Below the pieces are notes generated by a model. It made no database searches and was not told the origin of the DNA. It saw only the letters and a list, made by a program, of their open reading frames with translations. The position numbers and the translations under genes are program-made. Shown here piece after piece: positions 46,307-57,249 of a DNA stretch of 64,000 bases. The stretch covers positions 1 to 64,000 of the forward strand of contig WTXG01000031.1 of the NCBI GenBank assembly GCA_022496185.1, read 5' to 3'. How positions within the stretch are numbered: the stretch's first letter is position 1; the number at the start of each line of letters is the position of its first letter. This DNA comes from Multifurca ochricompacta (taxonomy: Eukaryota > Basidiomycota > Agaricomycetes > Russulales > Russulaceae).

Positions 46307-48244
46307 TCAAGCTTCTGATGATGATGATGGTGGTGGTGGTGGTGGTGGTGGTGGTGGTTGGAATTCCAACGCAGCTTCCGCCGTTCGATCCCTCACGCTC
46401 TTCAAAAACCTAACCAAATCCGTCCCACCCGTCCCGCGGAGCGTACCCGTTCCACTCTTCTTCTTCCCAGTAAGAACAGTACCGGCACTAGTACCGGTAC
46501 CGCCCACACCCTCACCCACACCCATCTCAATTGCATCTTCAACCTCAACCTCAACCTCAACCATAACCCCATCCCCAACCCCACCCTTATCACATCTCTC
46601 CATGAGCGTGATAACCTCCCCACCTTGCACAGCAGGTGAAGAAGGTGGTGGTGGTGGTGGTAGTGGAGGAGTAGGTGAAGCGAAACCAGTGGTAGTGGTA
46701 GTGGTAGTGGCAGTGGTAGTGGTAGTGGCAGTGACGCCAGTTGGTGGTGCACGATGAGATGGACCAACGATATACAAAGCGACCACTCGCAAATGCGCAT
46801 CTCTGAACCTACGCAAAGCATCCAACGAAGCATTATACGCATCCATGAGCGTAGCGTCCCCTGCACGCGCGACAGCCTCGCGTAATGGACGAGGTGTAGC
46901 TCCCAGATGACGAAGGAAATTACGATGATGACGGGGCATATATGCGCGCATACGTGTGAGGAAGGGAATTTTGGGAGGGACGTGGTGCGTTATCGTTCCT
47001 CCTCCCTCTCCTTCTTCTGTTGGTATTACATCTACAGTGGCAGCTTCGAGCTGGGGAGTAGGTGATGACGATGATGATGACGATGATGATGATGACGACG
47101 AAGTGGTGGTGTTGGTATTGGTGGTGGTGGTGGTGGTGGAAGTGAACGCTTTAGGAGTATGGTCAACGCCCAGGAAGGCGTCAAGGGCATGAATAATCGA
47201 GCTTTGCGCCGCGCTGGGTCCGGATAGTTCAGCCGGAAGGACGAGTTCAGGGTGTGAATCAAGACCTTCGAAGGTCCACTTTCTAGAGCCAGAATCTGCC
47301 CCATTAAACCAGGGACGGATCTCATGATAGAACACTTCTGGAGCGCAACCCTCACGCACGGCGAGGAGGAGTCGTGAGAGGTCATCCAAGACGCGCACGA
47401 GACTGTGGAGGTATCGCGTGATCCGGCGCGCGGCGAGGGCATCGCCAACGAACAATTCATCCATGGTCGCTCGCATAATCTCTAAGGCGTCTACACCACG
47501 GAGCTCGATTCGTGCGCTTGCCAGATAAAACTCTTCTTCATCCCGTTTACCCGTGAACAAGGTGAGACAACGCAGATTGTCGAGAGCCGGAGTGGGTTCC
47601 ACTGAGGGTACTTTCAAAGCCCAGTTGTAGAGAACGTCATCCGAATAGGTTATCACAGGAGGGAGTTGTAATTGTACGCAAACTTCCAAAAGAGGTACGG
47701 TGATAGGTGCGGGGATTCGGATCTCGGCATCAGGGGGCAGAGAGTGAATATAAAAGTGCATGATCCAGGCCAATACGTGATGAGCACGACGGAGAAACAA
47801 CTCTGATTGGCGCAATTCACTTGTGGGTAACGTGGGTAACTGAAGAGAGAGTGTGTGTGTGTGTGTAAATGTGTAGTCACCGTCACTCAAAAGAAAAAAA
47901 AAAAAAAGCCGCTCCGAGAGAAAATTTTTAAGGGGAAGGGAAGAACGTACCTGTCGAACGCGAGCTCTCCATGATTCTGACTGGGCCTTCTCCTCACTTG
48001 TAATGTCTATTTTGCTACCGAGTTGCAACGAGTACGCCTGCGCATCGTCCAGCAACTGTTCCCAGGGCTCCCACTGAGAAAGGAGTCTAACGAGAGGTGG
48101 GTCAGGTGGCATGAATCCCGTGCGGGTATCGACATCAAAGTCATGTGCGGCGAGAGTGGTGGTGTCAACGACACCCGTAGGTGGACCAACGAGAGCATCA
48201 GGACGAGGTAGCGCAAGGAAATGGTTAGGCGGAAGGAGAGCCAT
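46307..48244 (-). CDS. BNA2: Indoleamine 2,3-dioxygenase (tryptophan/kynurenine pathway)
   Basis: Haem enzyme that oxidises L-tryptophan to N-formylkynurenine, the first step of de novo NAD synthesis in fungi. Start at 48244 (MALLPPNHFLALPRPDALVG); one intron of 111 nt (47950-47840). The N-terminal FDVDTRTGFMPPDPPLVRL is typical of the family. Both family signatures are present: GPSAAQSSIIHALDAFLGVD and YMPRHHRNFLRHL. The proximal haem histidine fits the pattern HLRVVALYIV. An insertion between the two signatures (about 50 residues of Thr/Ser repeats) and the C-terminus (Thr-rich, Val/Glu repeats, then Pro10 and Ser) are low complexity. Total about 615 residues, longer than the usual 400-500 because of these tracts. 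Probably cytosolic. Confidence 0.92.
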   Translation of the reverse strand: MALLPPNHFLALPRPDALVGPPTGVVDTTTLAAHDFDVDTRTGFMPPDPPLVRLLSQWEPWEQLLDDAQAYSLQLGSKIDITSEEKAQSESWRARVRQVRSSLPLKNFLSERLFFFFLLSDGDYTFTHTHTLSLQLPTLPTSELRQSELFLRRAHHVLAWIMHFYIHSLPPDAEIRIPAPITVPLLEVCVQLQLPPVITYSDDVLYNWALKVPSVEPTPALDNLRCLTLFTGKRDEEEFYLASARIELRGVDALEIMRATMDELFVGDALAARRITRYLHSLVRVLDDLSRLLLAVREGCAPEVFYHEIRPWFNGADSGSRKWTFEGLDSHPELVLPAELSGPSAAQSSIIHALDAFLGVDHTPKAFTSTTTTTTNTNTTTSSSSSSSSSSSSSPTPQLEAATVDVIPTEEGEGGGTITHHVPPKIPFLTRMRAYMPRHHRNFLRHLGATPRPLREAVARAGDATLMDAYNASLDALRRFRDAHLRVVALYIVGPSHRAPPTGVTATTTTTATTTTTTTGFASPTPPLPPPPPPSSPAVQGGEVITLMERCDKGGVGDGVMVEVEVEVEDAIEMGVGEGVGGTGTSAGTVLTGKKKSGTGTLRGTGGTDLVRFLKSVRDRTAEAALEFQPPPPPPPPPPSSSSEA

Positions 48245-48385
48245 TGGGGCAACAGCGGAGGAGCAAGAGCAAATTGAGTTTTTTATATAATATATATATG
48301 TGTGTGTGTTATGTATATTTTGAAATCCAATCAAGTGGTAGTGTGAGAGAGAAAGAGAAAAGAGGAAAGATGTGAGTGAGTGCTT

Positions 48386-48417
<32 letters not shown>

Positions 48418-50002
48418 GATGAATAATTGGATTACGAAGAAAAAGAAAAGTTTTGGTAAAGACTAGCTTGCCTTGATCATCATTGATTTATTGATCACAA
48501 GTCTATTTCGTCAATTCGTCATGGTCATGGTCATGGTCATTCGGCCTACCGGTCCATATGAGCCGAGCCGATACTAAACAAAACCCAATGGTCACGGCCC
48601 GTCCTCGGATCACCGGATCGGATGAAAATAGAACCGAAAAATTATGAACTTGGCCGGATTAACCCGCGGCATATTCGGAATTTGCCTTGAGCAGGGGGGG
48701 GTACATCGAGTCTTAGATTCGGGCCAAGTTGCAAAGTTGTTGATGAATTAATTGAATTGAAAAGACCAGTCGATGAGCGATACTAATCCGACGACCACCA
48801 GTCATCAGATATCCAAGGAGGGAGGGGGGGGGACTGCTCTCAAGTTGACATGGCATGCTTAACGAAGTATGGTGGCGATAAAGGACTGACGTGGGATGGA
48901 TAAAAGTCTCTGTGTGATGTGTGGATGTGGTGTATGATCATATACGCCGCCTGGGCTACCCATTATAATAATTATTGGTTTCCCAATCCTCGGCGGGGTC
49001 TAGCACGAATTGTATATAGCACCGCTAGAAGCGCTCGAGGAGGGGAGTAGTAAAAAAAAAAAACCTTTTTTTTTCATTTTCAGCGGCGTTGCGATGGTGA
49101 TAAGCTACGCTGAGCTAGAAAAACACACCCCCAGCAACACGAATTCTTATTATTACCCCACTCGCTTCTGCACCCCCCACAGTACACACACACGCACACA
49201 CACACACATGAAAACGTAGAGTAGTGGTGATGAGGTGATCGAGGGCCTATGAAGATGAATGAACGTCGTGAATGAATATCTTTGGTTCCTTGGTCCTATT
49301 GTCTTTTTTCATCGGTATCGGTAATCTGAAATCATAATCCTAAACCCAAGGAAGGAAGGATCGAATATGCACAACAAAAAAACAAAAAGCAAAAAAAACA
49401 AAAAGAGGTGTCAAAGAGAGTACGGCAAGTAGAATTCACCCTCAAGCGCGGGGGTGTTCAAGTGTGTTTAATTGTCTTTTTTTTTCTTACTCGGTTAATT
49501 TATCTCATTTCCTTTTTCGGTCACGAAGCCCGCTGTATAGCCCCCATCCTTTTTGTTCTTGCCATTGCTCACGCGCACGTCTAGATGTCTCATTCCTCCA
49601 TGTTATTGTCTACTCACCCCATGGGAAATTATTTTTGCGCGTGGAGGGTGGTTCCCTCCCCCCTCTCAACATTCGGCGCCTTTCACGAAACAAAAAAAAA
49701 AAAAGAAACAAATCAAAGGAAAAGACAAAAGCAAAAAGTGAAGTGTACGGTGGTACCCCGATGACGGACTATTATCATCATCATCAACTCTTTTTGTCTT
49801 TTTGGAGCCGGGTATGTAGAGGGTTAGCGGAAGAATTCTTGGAGCTCCTATGATCCCACACAACAAAATCTACAAATCTCTCGAGAGGCGTATAAAACAA
49901 CTCGAACGCAATGGCCTATACGAGTCATTATCTACGCCTCGAGTCAACTTGCCTTTTTCTCCCTTTTTCAGAAACAACTTTGGCATTTTCACCAATCCGA
50001 TA
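48245..50002. other. Intergenic region rich in microsatellites
   Basis: GAAA repeats at 48386-48416, an AC run at 49183-49208, A- and T-homopolymers near 49050 and 49480, and a GGTCAT triplet at 48520-48540. No gene recognised; the CT-rich part before 50003 is the likely promoter of the MYND gene. Confidence 0.5.
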
Positions 50003-51112
50003 ATGACCACTTACTACGCCACCCCCGCCGCTGCGAACTACTACAACGCTCCGACTCACAGCCACCGGCAAAGGGGTATACGCATATGCGACACCTGTGG
50101 ATCCACAGAACAACCCACAGTCAAACCATTCCGTCTTTGTGGAGGCTGCGTATGTCTCCCCCCCCATCTCCCCTATCATCATCATCCCAATCATTGGGGT
50201 GAGTTTACAAACACGGACACTGACTTTTGATTTTCCTCTTTTTCTCTTTTGACGCGATGCATCATCATGCAGATGACGACCAACTATTGCGTGAGTTATA
50301 TTGAGATATAGATAACCACGAACTTTTGCTAACTGATCCCCTTTCTTTTTTGAAAAAAAAAAAGTCCCCTGAATGCCAGAAAAAGCATTGGCCATCGCAC
50401 AAGGCGATTTGCCAACACACCATGGCGCAAGTCGCCGCCACCAAACAACAACCAATCAACGCTGACTATCCGGATGAGAATATTGCCAAATTTTTACGAC
50501 GCTTCACATCTCAGCATTCTACCCTCCTTGGTTGGGCAGGTTTTCAAGCGCTCCAACTTAAACGCGTACCCTCGAACGTGCGCCAATCGGCGCTTCTCAT
50601 CGAACTTATCCCTCGTCCATCAAGCGATTCCCATAGGCAGTACGTTCCCTCCTCCTTTCCCCCCCCCCCCTCCTCCTCCTCCTCCTCCTCCTCCCCCTCC
50701 TCACACTCTGACTTTTCTTTCTTCCCTTCTCTAAAAGGTTCGCCATCAAGGGAACGCACATCGTACCTCGCACATATGTCACCTCCCGCGATCCATTAGT
50801 AGCAGCGGACATTCAAAGACGTGAAGAACGTTGCAGACGGGCAGGCGGGATTGGAACTGCCGTCGTGTTGATTCAATGTGGGGCTGTGAGTCAAGTGATG
50901 CCTGTTGAGGTGGACGCACCATCCAAGATCTCTTGGGATGAAAGAAATGATTGGGCAGAGGTACTCGCTCATTTCGTTGACTCGGGTCGAACGGACTTTA
51001 AACCAATTTCGACATCCGCACGAGGGTGAGTTTTTTTTTTTTTCTGCTGTTACTGGCTCACTTGACACTAATGATTTAATCTCCCCCCCCCTACAGTGTA
51101 TTCTATGGTTAA
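50003..51112 (+). CDS. MYND zinc-finger protein
   Basis: Small protein with one MYND finger, a protein-protein interaction module. Start at 50003 (MTTYYATPAAANYYNAPTHS). The finger is split over three exons: CDTCGSTEQPTVKPFRLCGG plus C, then an 18-nt exon (50273-50290, MTTNYC), then SPECQKKHWPSHKAICQ. It provides the C-x2-C, C-x2-C, C-x3-C and H-x3-C ligands. The C-terminal region (NIAKFLRRFTSQHSTLLGWA; then after the 50640-50737 intron FAIKGTHIVPRTYVTSRDPL) is a conserved-looking alpha/beta stretch without a named domain. The last splice (GTGAGT at about 51026 to 51096) gives RGVFYG and a stop at 51112; retention would end the protein two codons earlier. Probably nuclear or cytosolic adaptor; partners unknown. 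Confidence 0.8.
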
Positions 51113-51831
51113 ACATTCCCCTCCCCCTTCTCTCACCTTTTCCACCCCCACACTGCGCGCTGCAACCCGCTGGCTTTCGGTTTTTTTTATGTTGTTTTAA
51201 GCGCCCTCCTACCTCCCCTCCCCCTTTTTTTTTTTTTTTTTAAATTTCCCTTATCAAATTGACATCTATTGGGTATTCATCTCTCGGATCTTACTACTTT
51301 TCCGCGCCTCGCGATACCCCCTCTCTCTCCCCCTTCCGATGACGTTTTACTTTTCAATCAACCCCACCCGAAACCCCCTCCCCGCACGCACACAAACTCA
51401 CCCAGCCATATCCCTCCCCCCGTCGCCTTCTGATCTGACAATTATGCCGCGCACACATGTACAAGCATCATCCATCGATTCGCATCTTTTTTTTTTTTTT
51501 ACTTTTTTTTTTCTGTATAACGAGTCGTGTATTTCGTACGTTTGCTTTTTTTTTTTTTCGTGCCTTTTGTTTTTTTTTTTTTTCTCTTTCGTTTACACAA
51601 ATCGTAAGGGCATCACCATATATATAAATACATACACCCAGTTTTCCTTCGAAATGGGCATTTCCTTTTGTGGTTTTTGTTTTTTTGGTGAGAAATGCGA
51701 GAGTGAGTGAGTGAGTGACTGATAGGGGAAAAAGCCCAGCCAGCAAGCACCATCAAGATCATAGTAGTGCAGGGGGAAACGTTTTGGTTTTTTTTTTTTT
51801 TTAACAAAGATAAACCAGAGGAAAGAAAAAA
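51113..51831. other. T-rich intergenic region
   Basis: Long T and C runs at 51180-51240, 51487-51512 and 51546-51583. It is the shared 3' flank of the MYND and Hop2 genes. No gene seen. Confidence 0.5.
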
Positions 51832-53091
51832 TTAACGACGCTTGGAAGAGGAAGCTTGGGCTTGCGCAAGAGCGACGACACATAATGGTCCACGTTCTAC
51901 CTGAAGATGTTCTGGCGTATCATACTCTATTCCAAGATCTTCAGCCAATTCAACGGCGTCGGGTTGGGATAACGGATCGGAAACGAGTGCCCAAAAGCTT
52001 TAAGAGAGTTCGGAAGGGTGAGGGAGAGGGGGGGGGGGGGAGGGGGGGTTATGTTTTTGTTTTTGTTTTTTTGTGATATGTGTGTAAAAAAAAAAATACT
52101 CAACTTGTAAAAGACTTTTCTTCGACGGACCCATTCCGCGCGCCATTGTACCCATTCGGAATCTAAAGCGTCCAATTCGGAAGTTGAGAATAGAGGAGTA
52201 CCTGCGCGTAGAGGTTCGAGGTGTGCGCGAAGTTTCGTGACCTTGTTTTTCGTTTCATTTCGTTTTTGTTTTTTTGGTGGGGAAGGGAAGGGGGTTGCAC
52301 CAAATGCTAGTAGCTCGAAAAGAAAGTGCTCACTCACCTTAGACTCTACCTCCTCTATCTGTGCAACTAGCTCAGAGTCCGTAGGGGTGCTCTTGATCCG
52401 CGCCAGTTCTGATCCCCGCCCCCGCCCCCGTTGGGCGCGTCCAGCCAAGTTGACATAAACATCTATGCGCATACACACGCACACACATACCTGCCGATGC
52501 AGTTTTTATTTCTGCCGTTAGAGTCTTATTACTCTCCAGTAACGCATCTGTCTCCTCTGCGAGAACCTTGACTTTGTTCTCAGGGAGTACATCACAGTCG
52601 CTCTGATTAGCAACGAAAAACGTCGATTTGCCTTCATTATCATATGAGCGTGTTAAAGTAAATAAATAGTGGGAAATCGGAACAATTTCAAACGAGAACG
52701 AGCGCGTAGTTTTAAAGAAAGTTTAATACTTACTGTATGTCTTTTGCGTGATTTTGCCCTTTTCGGCTAGTGCGAGGAGGATCTTCTGGGTAGCTGGTTT
52801 GGGGACTGCGCCCTTGAGGTTGGCGGAGATGTCGACGGCGCCGTAAGGGCGGTTTATCTGCGGTTTTTGAAAGAGAAGAAGTGTGAGTTGATGCGTTTTG
52901 TGTTGTGTTGAAACGGACGAACTCGCTTGACATAATCGAGTACCTTATTCTCCGCTTCGGATGCGAACGGATGAATGTAATGAAATTAGGTCCAAGTGAG
53001 CTTAAGAGAGGGGGGAGAGGATTTAGATAGCTGAGGATGTACCATCTTGTCCTTTCAATATTTTGACTTCTGATTTTACTTTGGATGTCAT
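51832..53091 (-). CDS. HOP2: Homologous-pairing protein Hop2 (TBPIP family)
   Basis: Meiotic recombination factor that, with Mnd1, helps Dmc1/Rad51 strand exchange. Start at 53091 (MTSKVKSEVKILKGQD). After an intron comes a short exon (ENKVLDYVK), then the winged-helix core INRPYGAVDISANLKGAVPK, ATQKILLALAEKGKITQKTY and, after the next intron, GKSTFFVANQSDCDVLPENK. The remainder is a coiled coil (VKVLAEETDALLESNKTLTA; VTKLRAHLEPLRAGTPLF) and the typical C-terminal segment LDSEWVQWRAEWVRRRKVFY. A last exon with FWALVSDPLSQPDAVELAED ends SSSKRR at 51832. At least six introns. It is divergent from the mitochondrial carrier across 232 bp. Confidence 0.88.
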
Positions 53092-53323
53092 TTGTTTGTT
53101 GCAAAGACGTGAGTCGTAAAGAGTAAAAGTAAGAGTGTTTGAAAGCAAAGTAAAGCAGCGTTTGCGTTTGTTTTTGTTGTTTGGGATTGAAATCACATGA
53201 TCAATAACCAAAAGGGACCCGCAACGGAACATACATAATCACACACACACACATCTGTTCATTGCTTTATACACTTTACATCTTTCTCACTTATAACCTA
53301 CTGCCTATGTGCCTTTAAATCGA
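53092..53323. promoter_or_regulatory. Shared intergenic region between HOP2 and the carrier gene
   Basis: 232 bp separate the two divergent start codons, so both promoters must lie here or overlap. Contains an AC run at 53241-53252; no further element identified. Confidence 0.5.
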
Positions 53324-54648
53324 ATGAGCTCTGATGCGTCTAAGATTAGAGCCGCGGACCAAGTGATTCGCTCCGGCATCGCAGGCGGCGTTGCTGGATG
53401 TGTCGTGTGTACAATTCACTCTACTCTCTTGCCCACAGAGGTCCATCTGACCGCACTCATCTATCCCCATTCTCAAGGCAAAGACGGTCGTTGCGCCGCT
53501 TGACCGCGTTAAGATTCTCTTTCAGGCCTCGAACCCCGAATATCAGAAATACGCAGGTGCGGATCTTCCCCCCCCCCCCCTCCTCCCCCCACGCCACATT
53601 TCCAGGTTAGGTGCTCACCGTTTTACGTCTTTCCATCCCTCCCCCTACCCTCAGGCACCTGGAGTGGTGCTTTCCGCGCTGGGGCGCAGATATACAGCGA
53701 CTCTGGAGTTTTGGGGCTCTTTCAAGGTCACTCGGCGACGCTTCTACGTATATTCCCTTATGCAGCCGTCAAATTTATAGCGTATGATCAAGTGCATGAC
53801 GTACGTCGCATTTCCTCAATCTTTTGAAAAAAAGATCCAACCCATTTGAACGGAATTGGTAGTTGTTGATGCCAACTCGAGCACAAGAAACGAATTTACG
53901 TCGCTTCTCAGCGGGAGCTATTTCAGGTACGTAGAAATTGTGTCTGTCCTCTCTTCATTGGGGTAATCACATACACACTTACACACTTACACACACCTCC
54001 TTCCCCTCCCACCTTTTTTTCCCTTTCTTGCTGCTGGAAGGCGCAATCTCTGTACTTTTCACATATCCTCTCGATCTGCTGCGCGTACGCATGGCTTTTA
54101 ATACCATACACAGTTCTGCGTCCGGCCAACCCGTAAGACCGTCCTTCCTGCGCACAGCACGTCTCATCTACGCCGAGGGCTTGCCCACTCCGTCCGCAGC
54201 TCCGGCAACCCGGGATCTCGTTCACACCTTTCCAATCCTCAAATTTTATCGTGGCTTTTCGGTCAGTCTAGTCGGCATCGTGCCCTATGCTGGTACAGCA
54301 TTCCTCACTTGGGGATACCTGCGTGCAACTCTTGTTCCTGTTCAATCAAGGTCAAGTGGTCGACCGAAAGCGACGCCATTAGCAGATCTAGGAATTGGCG
54401 CTCTCTCGGGCGCCCTCGCGCAGACTGTTTCTTACCCGTTCGAGGTGGTACGTCGGCGAATGCAAGTTGGTGGACTGACGGAACCTGGACGTTGGTTACG
54501 CTGGGGAGAAACTGTACGTGCGATATGGACACGTGGTGGAATGAGAGGATTCTTCGTTGGGCTCGGCATTGGCTACCTGAAAATTGTGCCTATGAATGCT
54601 GTGAGCTTTGCGGTTTGGCAAGGGATGAAGAGGTTATTAGAATTTTAG
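53324..54648 (+). CDS. LEU5: Mitochondrial carrier, Leu5/SLC25A16-42 type
   Basis: Inner-membrane transporter; the family member in yeast is needed for coenzyme A accumulation in mitochondria. Exons: 53324-53401, 53478-53556, 53655-53800, 53863-53926 and 54041-54648. All three carrier repeats are present with their P-x-D/E-x-x-R/K motifs: APLDRVKILFQ, YPLDLLRVRM and YPFEVVRRRMQ. Leu5-type sequence includes ASNPEYQKYAGTWSGAFRAG and GLFQGHSATLLRIFPYAAVK. The end YLKIVPMNAVSFAVWQGMKR is also typical of the subfamily. About 325 residues. Substrate by subfamily resemblance only. Confidence 0.87.
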
Positions 54649-54882
54649 ATGTAATCCGTGGTTATTTTAATTGATGAGTTTGGGTTTCAGATCAGCGGCG
54701 GTGATATAAAAAATATGTGTGTGTGTGTGTGTGTGTGACACTGCTATTGTTGCCACACTGGAAACCGGTGTTGCACTGGTTCCGGCGACCAACAATAAAT
54801 TATATCATCATATAATATCCATATCAAAATAGGCTTTCTCGCTGCTGCGGACATAATTCCATTTCTCCTCCTTTTGACCCTC

Positions 54883-56538
54883 ATGACCTCAGCTCCTCGT
54901 AGAGTGCTTGGCGAACAACAAGACCGTTTGGATGAACAATACGTTCAAGATGCCTTTCATACCTTTCTCAAATCCTCACTTTCTCAGGCAAGGGTTGAGC
55001 GCTTGTTAGACGTCGATATCCTTAGCGGTGCCGAAAGCGATTTAATGATCACAGGTGCGTGGGGAGAGGGGGGGTGTTTTTTTTTTTTCTTGGCGCATGC
55101 TTGTGCAGAAGCACAACTTAGTAGAGTTCTGGAAGTTTTCTCTCATGGGACTAATGAATTCTTTCAACAAACAGGCCCGGCATTGTGTCTTTATTTCGCT
55201 GCTTTACGCTGTACGACCAACCCACCTTCGGTCCCTCTCCCGCGCAGCACAGGTACGAGCAACAGCGAAAAGTCAGCGGGTCCACGACGGGATCTCTCCC
55301 TGTCCAACTGTCCGATCCCATTCATCCCATTCCTCAGACTCTGGTCCGAATGCGTACCTTCCATCCAAAAGCTCATACCAGAACGTCAACATGACCTTGC
55401 ACGGATCATTTGTGGGCTTGAGCCCCTTTCCCAACCCGTCCTTCCTTTATTAGGACGTTTGGCTGCTGATTTGAGGTCGATTTCGATTGAGATTAGTCAG
55501 AGAAGGTCGTTTCAGGATCGTTATGCGAGTGATTTGCAAGCTGCTATTGATGTTGGTGGTTCACTACCTTCGGGACGTCATGGTTCGTCTTTACATGCAA
55601 AAGCGTCGTTCGTTCCCCCACCCATGTACACACCTTCCCCACCAACGACGCCGATCTCCTCCCCAAGTGGCGGCGCCAGAGTCCCATCATCGTCTCGACG
55701 ACCGTCTTCTTCACCACGTTTAGTTGTACCATCATCATCATCATCATCATCATTATCATCACGCTCTCATTCTCGTTCACCATCCCCCTCCAACGGGCAT
55801 CGACCAAACTTCTATTCTCCTCCTTCTCCTTTACCTTCACCCAGTCCAACGATCGCTACACCAACGAGTCCAGCTATTGAACTCATACGCGAAACCCTCT
55901 ACGCCGCACTAGCCGACGTACTCTCTCAAACCCCAAGTCTACTCCCGCTCCTCAAGCGTGACCCACCGCGAGCCTATTTTGGTTCCGTAGCACTGGCCAT
56001 ATTGGCCGTTTCGGCTCGTACGGTTCATTCTGGTTTTAATTCTGACCCAGGTTCAGGTTCGGGTTCGGGTTCGGGTTCGGGTTCGGGTTTGGATTTGGAT
56101 TTGGATTCGGATGGTGGTGCGATGGTGGTGGTGATCGGAGTTCGGGGCGTACCGCTGACGATAGCGGATTGTCCCGCGCCTTTACGTCCTTTGATGCGTG
56201 AATTTATCAACATTGGATGGGAGGCGGCGCGCATCGAGGAAGAGGACACGTTGGCGGCCATTCATCTCATTCAGGAGGGGAAGGAGGAGGAGATTCCGAT
56301 ACCGAGATTGGAACGGGCGCGACTTTTGCTCGAGCATGGGGCTGGTCATGATATCCATGCTCACGGTGACGGTGGCAGTAACGGTGGCGGACGTCGTAGT
56401 ACGGAAGGTCGCGCGGTCGCATTTGCGAATCGCGTGAATGCGCTCGCTTTAGCTATGACGCGATTACCTCAATTTAAGGAACGGCAAGGTGAAGTATTTA
56501 AGGTACTTGCTGGCGTTGGGTCTTCGTCGCCGTTTTAG
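54883..56538 (+). CDS. Uncharacterised Ser-rich basidiomycete protein
   Basis: The start at 54883 (MTSAPRRVLGEQQDRLDEQY) is the first ATG of a long frame. An intron at 55055-55108 joins MIT to EAQLSRVLEVFSHGTNEFFQ in frame. Helical N-terminal part (IPFIPFLRLWSECVPSIQKL; LPLLGRLAADLRSISIEISQ), a Pro/Ser-rich disordered middle with a Ser run encoded by CAT/TCA repeats at 55733-55760, and a helical C-terminal part (ELIRETLYAALADVLSQTPS; VAFANRVNALALAMTRLPQF). A GGTTCG repeat at 56049-56090 codes Gly-Ser repeats followed by Asp/Leu. No domain recognised. Confidence 0.65.
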   Translation: MTSAPRRVLGEQQDRLDEQYVQDAFHTFLKSSLSQARVERLLDVDILSGAESDLMITGAWGEGGCFFFFLAHACAEAQLSRVLEVFSHGTNEFFQQTGPALCLYFAALRCTTNPPSVPLPRSTGTSNSEKSAGPRRDLSLSNCPIPFIPFLRLWSECVPSIQKLIPERQHDLARIICGLEPLSQPVLPLLGRLAADLRSISIEISQRRSFQDRYASDLQAAIDVGGSLPSGRHGSSLHAKASFVPPPMYTPSPPTTPISSPSGGARVPSSSRRPSSSPRLVVPSSSSSSSLSSRSHSRSPSPSNGHRPNFYSPPSPLPSPSPTIATPTSPAIELIRETLYAALADVLSQTPSLLPLLKRDPPRAYFGSVALAILAVSARTVHSGFNSDPGSGSGSGSGSGSGLDLDLDSDGGAMVVVIGVRGVPLTIADCPAPLRPLMREFINIGWEAARIEEEDTLAAIHLIQEGKEEEIPIPRLERARLLLEHGAGHDIHAHGDGGSNGGGRRSTEGRAVAFANRVNALALAMTRLPQFKERQGEVFKVLAGVGSSSPF

Positions 56539-57249
56539 AATTTGCTTCAGGATCCGGAATGTTTTCTCTCTTTAGATTAAGTTCTTTTTTTATTTATTTA
56601 AGTTTGGCACTTTGCCTTTGATGTTTTCGTTTCGTGATGTAGTGTAGTGTTAGTGTAATATAATTTTTGGACTTTTTGGTTTCACGTTTCGGCCATCGCC
56701 ACACATAACTCCCATAAACTGTAGCCTCTCATGCAAAGAAAGAAAAAAAAACACCACCACACGTCAAAAGATTTCTATCCTGAGACTATGGGTAATGAGC
56801 AATGAACAAAACGCGTGCTTGTCAAAGTCCAAAATTGCGTGGGTGTTGGCCGGGTGATGACCCTAAAATGGAAATTATCCATCTCGATGGCTCACCTACC
56901 ACCACCACCAACCCACCAGTACCTCCTCAAGTTCATGAATCACTCTCATTCTCGTTCTTCTTACGCAATGATGATTCCTCGTGTATTCTGGCAGATTGGC
57001 GCCATTAGTGGTCCTTTCAACATCATACACCACCTGCCGCGGCCTTGCATACCTTTTAAGATAATTCGGTTCTCCTTTCCTTGCCCAGTCGTTTAAGTTC
57101 TACTGTTCCGAGTTCGAAAGATCAATATCCCTCTAGACGATCAAAAAACCACCACCAATCCTTTTCGCACCTGTATACGCCCTATACCCCCCCCTCCCCC
57201 TTGTCCTTGCTCCAGAGAAAACCACTTACGGTGATTCTTCTGGCGCCAT
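56539..57249. other. Intergenic region
   Basis: 3' flank of the Ser-rich gene and upstream side of the DUF6535-type gene. An open stretch at 56860-57100 may include its first exon, but I cannot define it. Confidence 0.35.
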
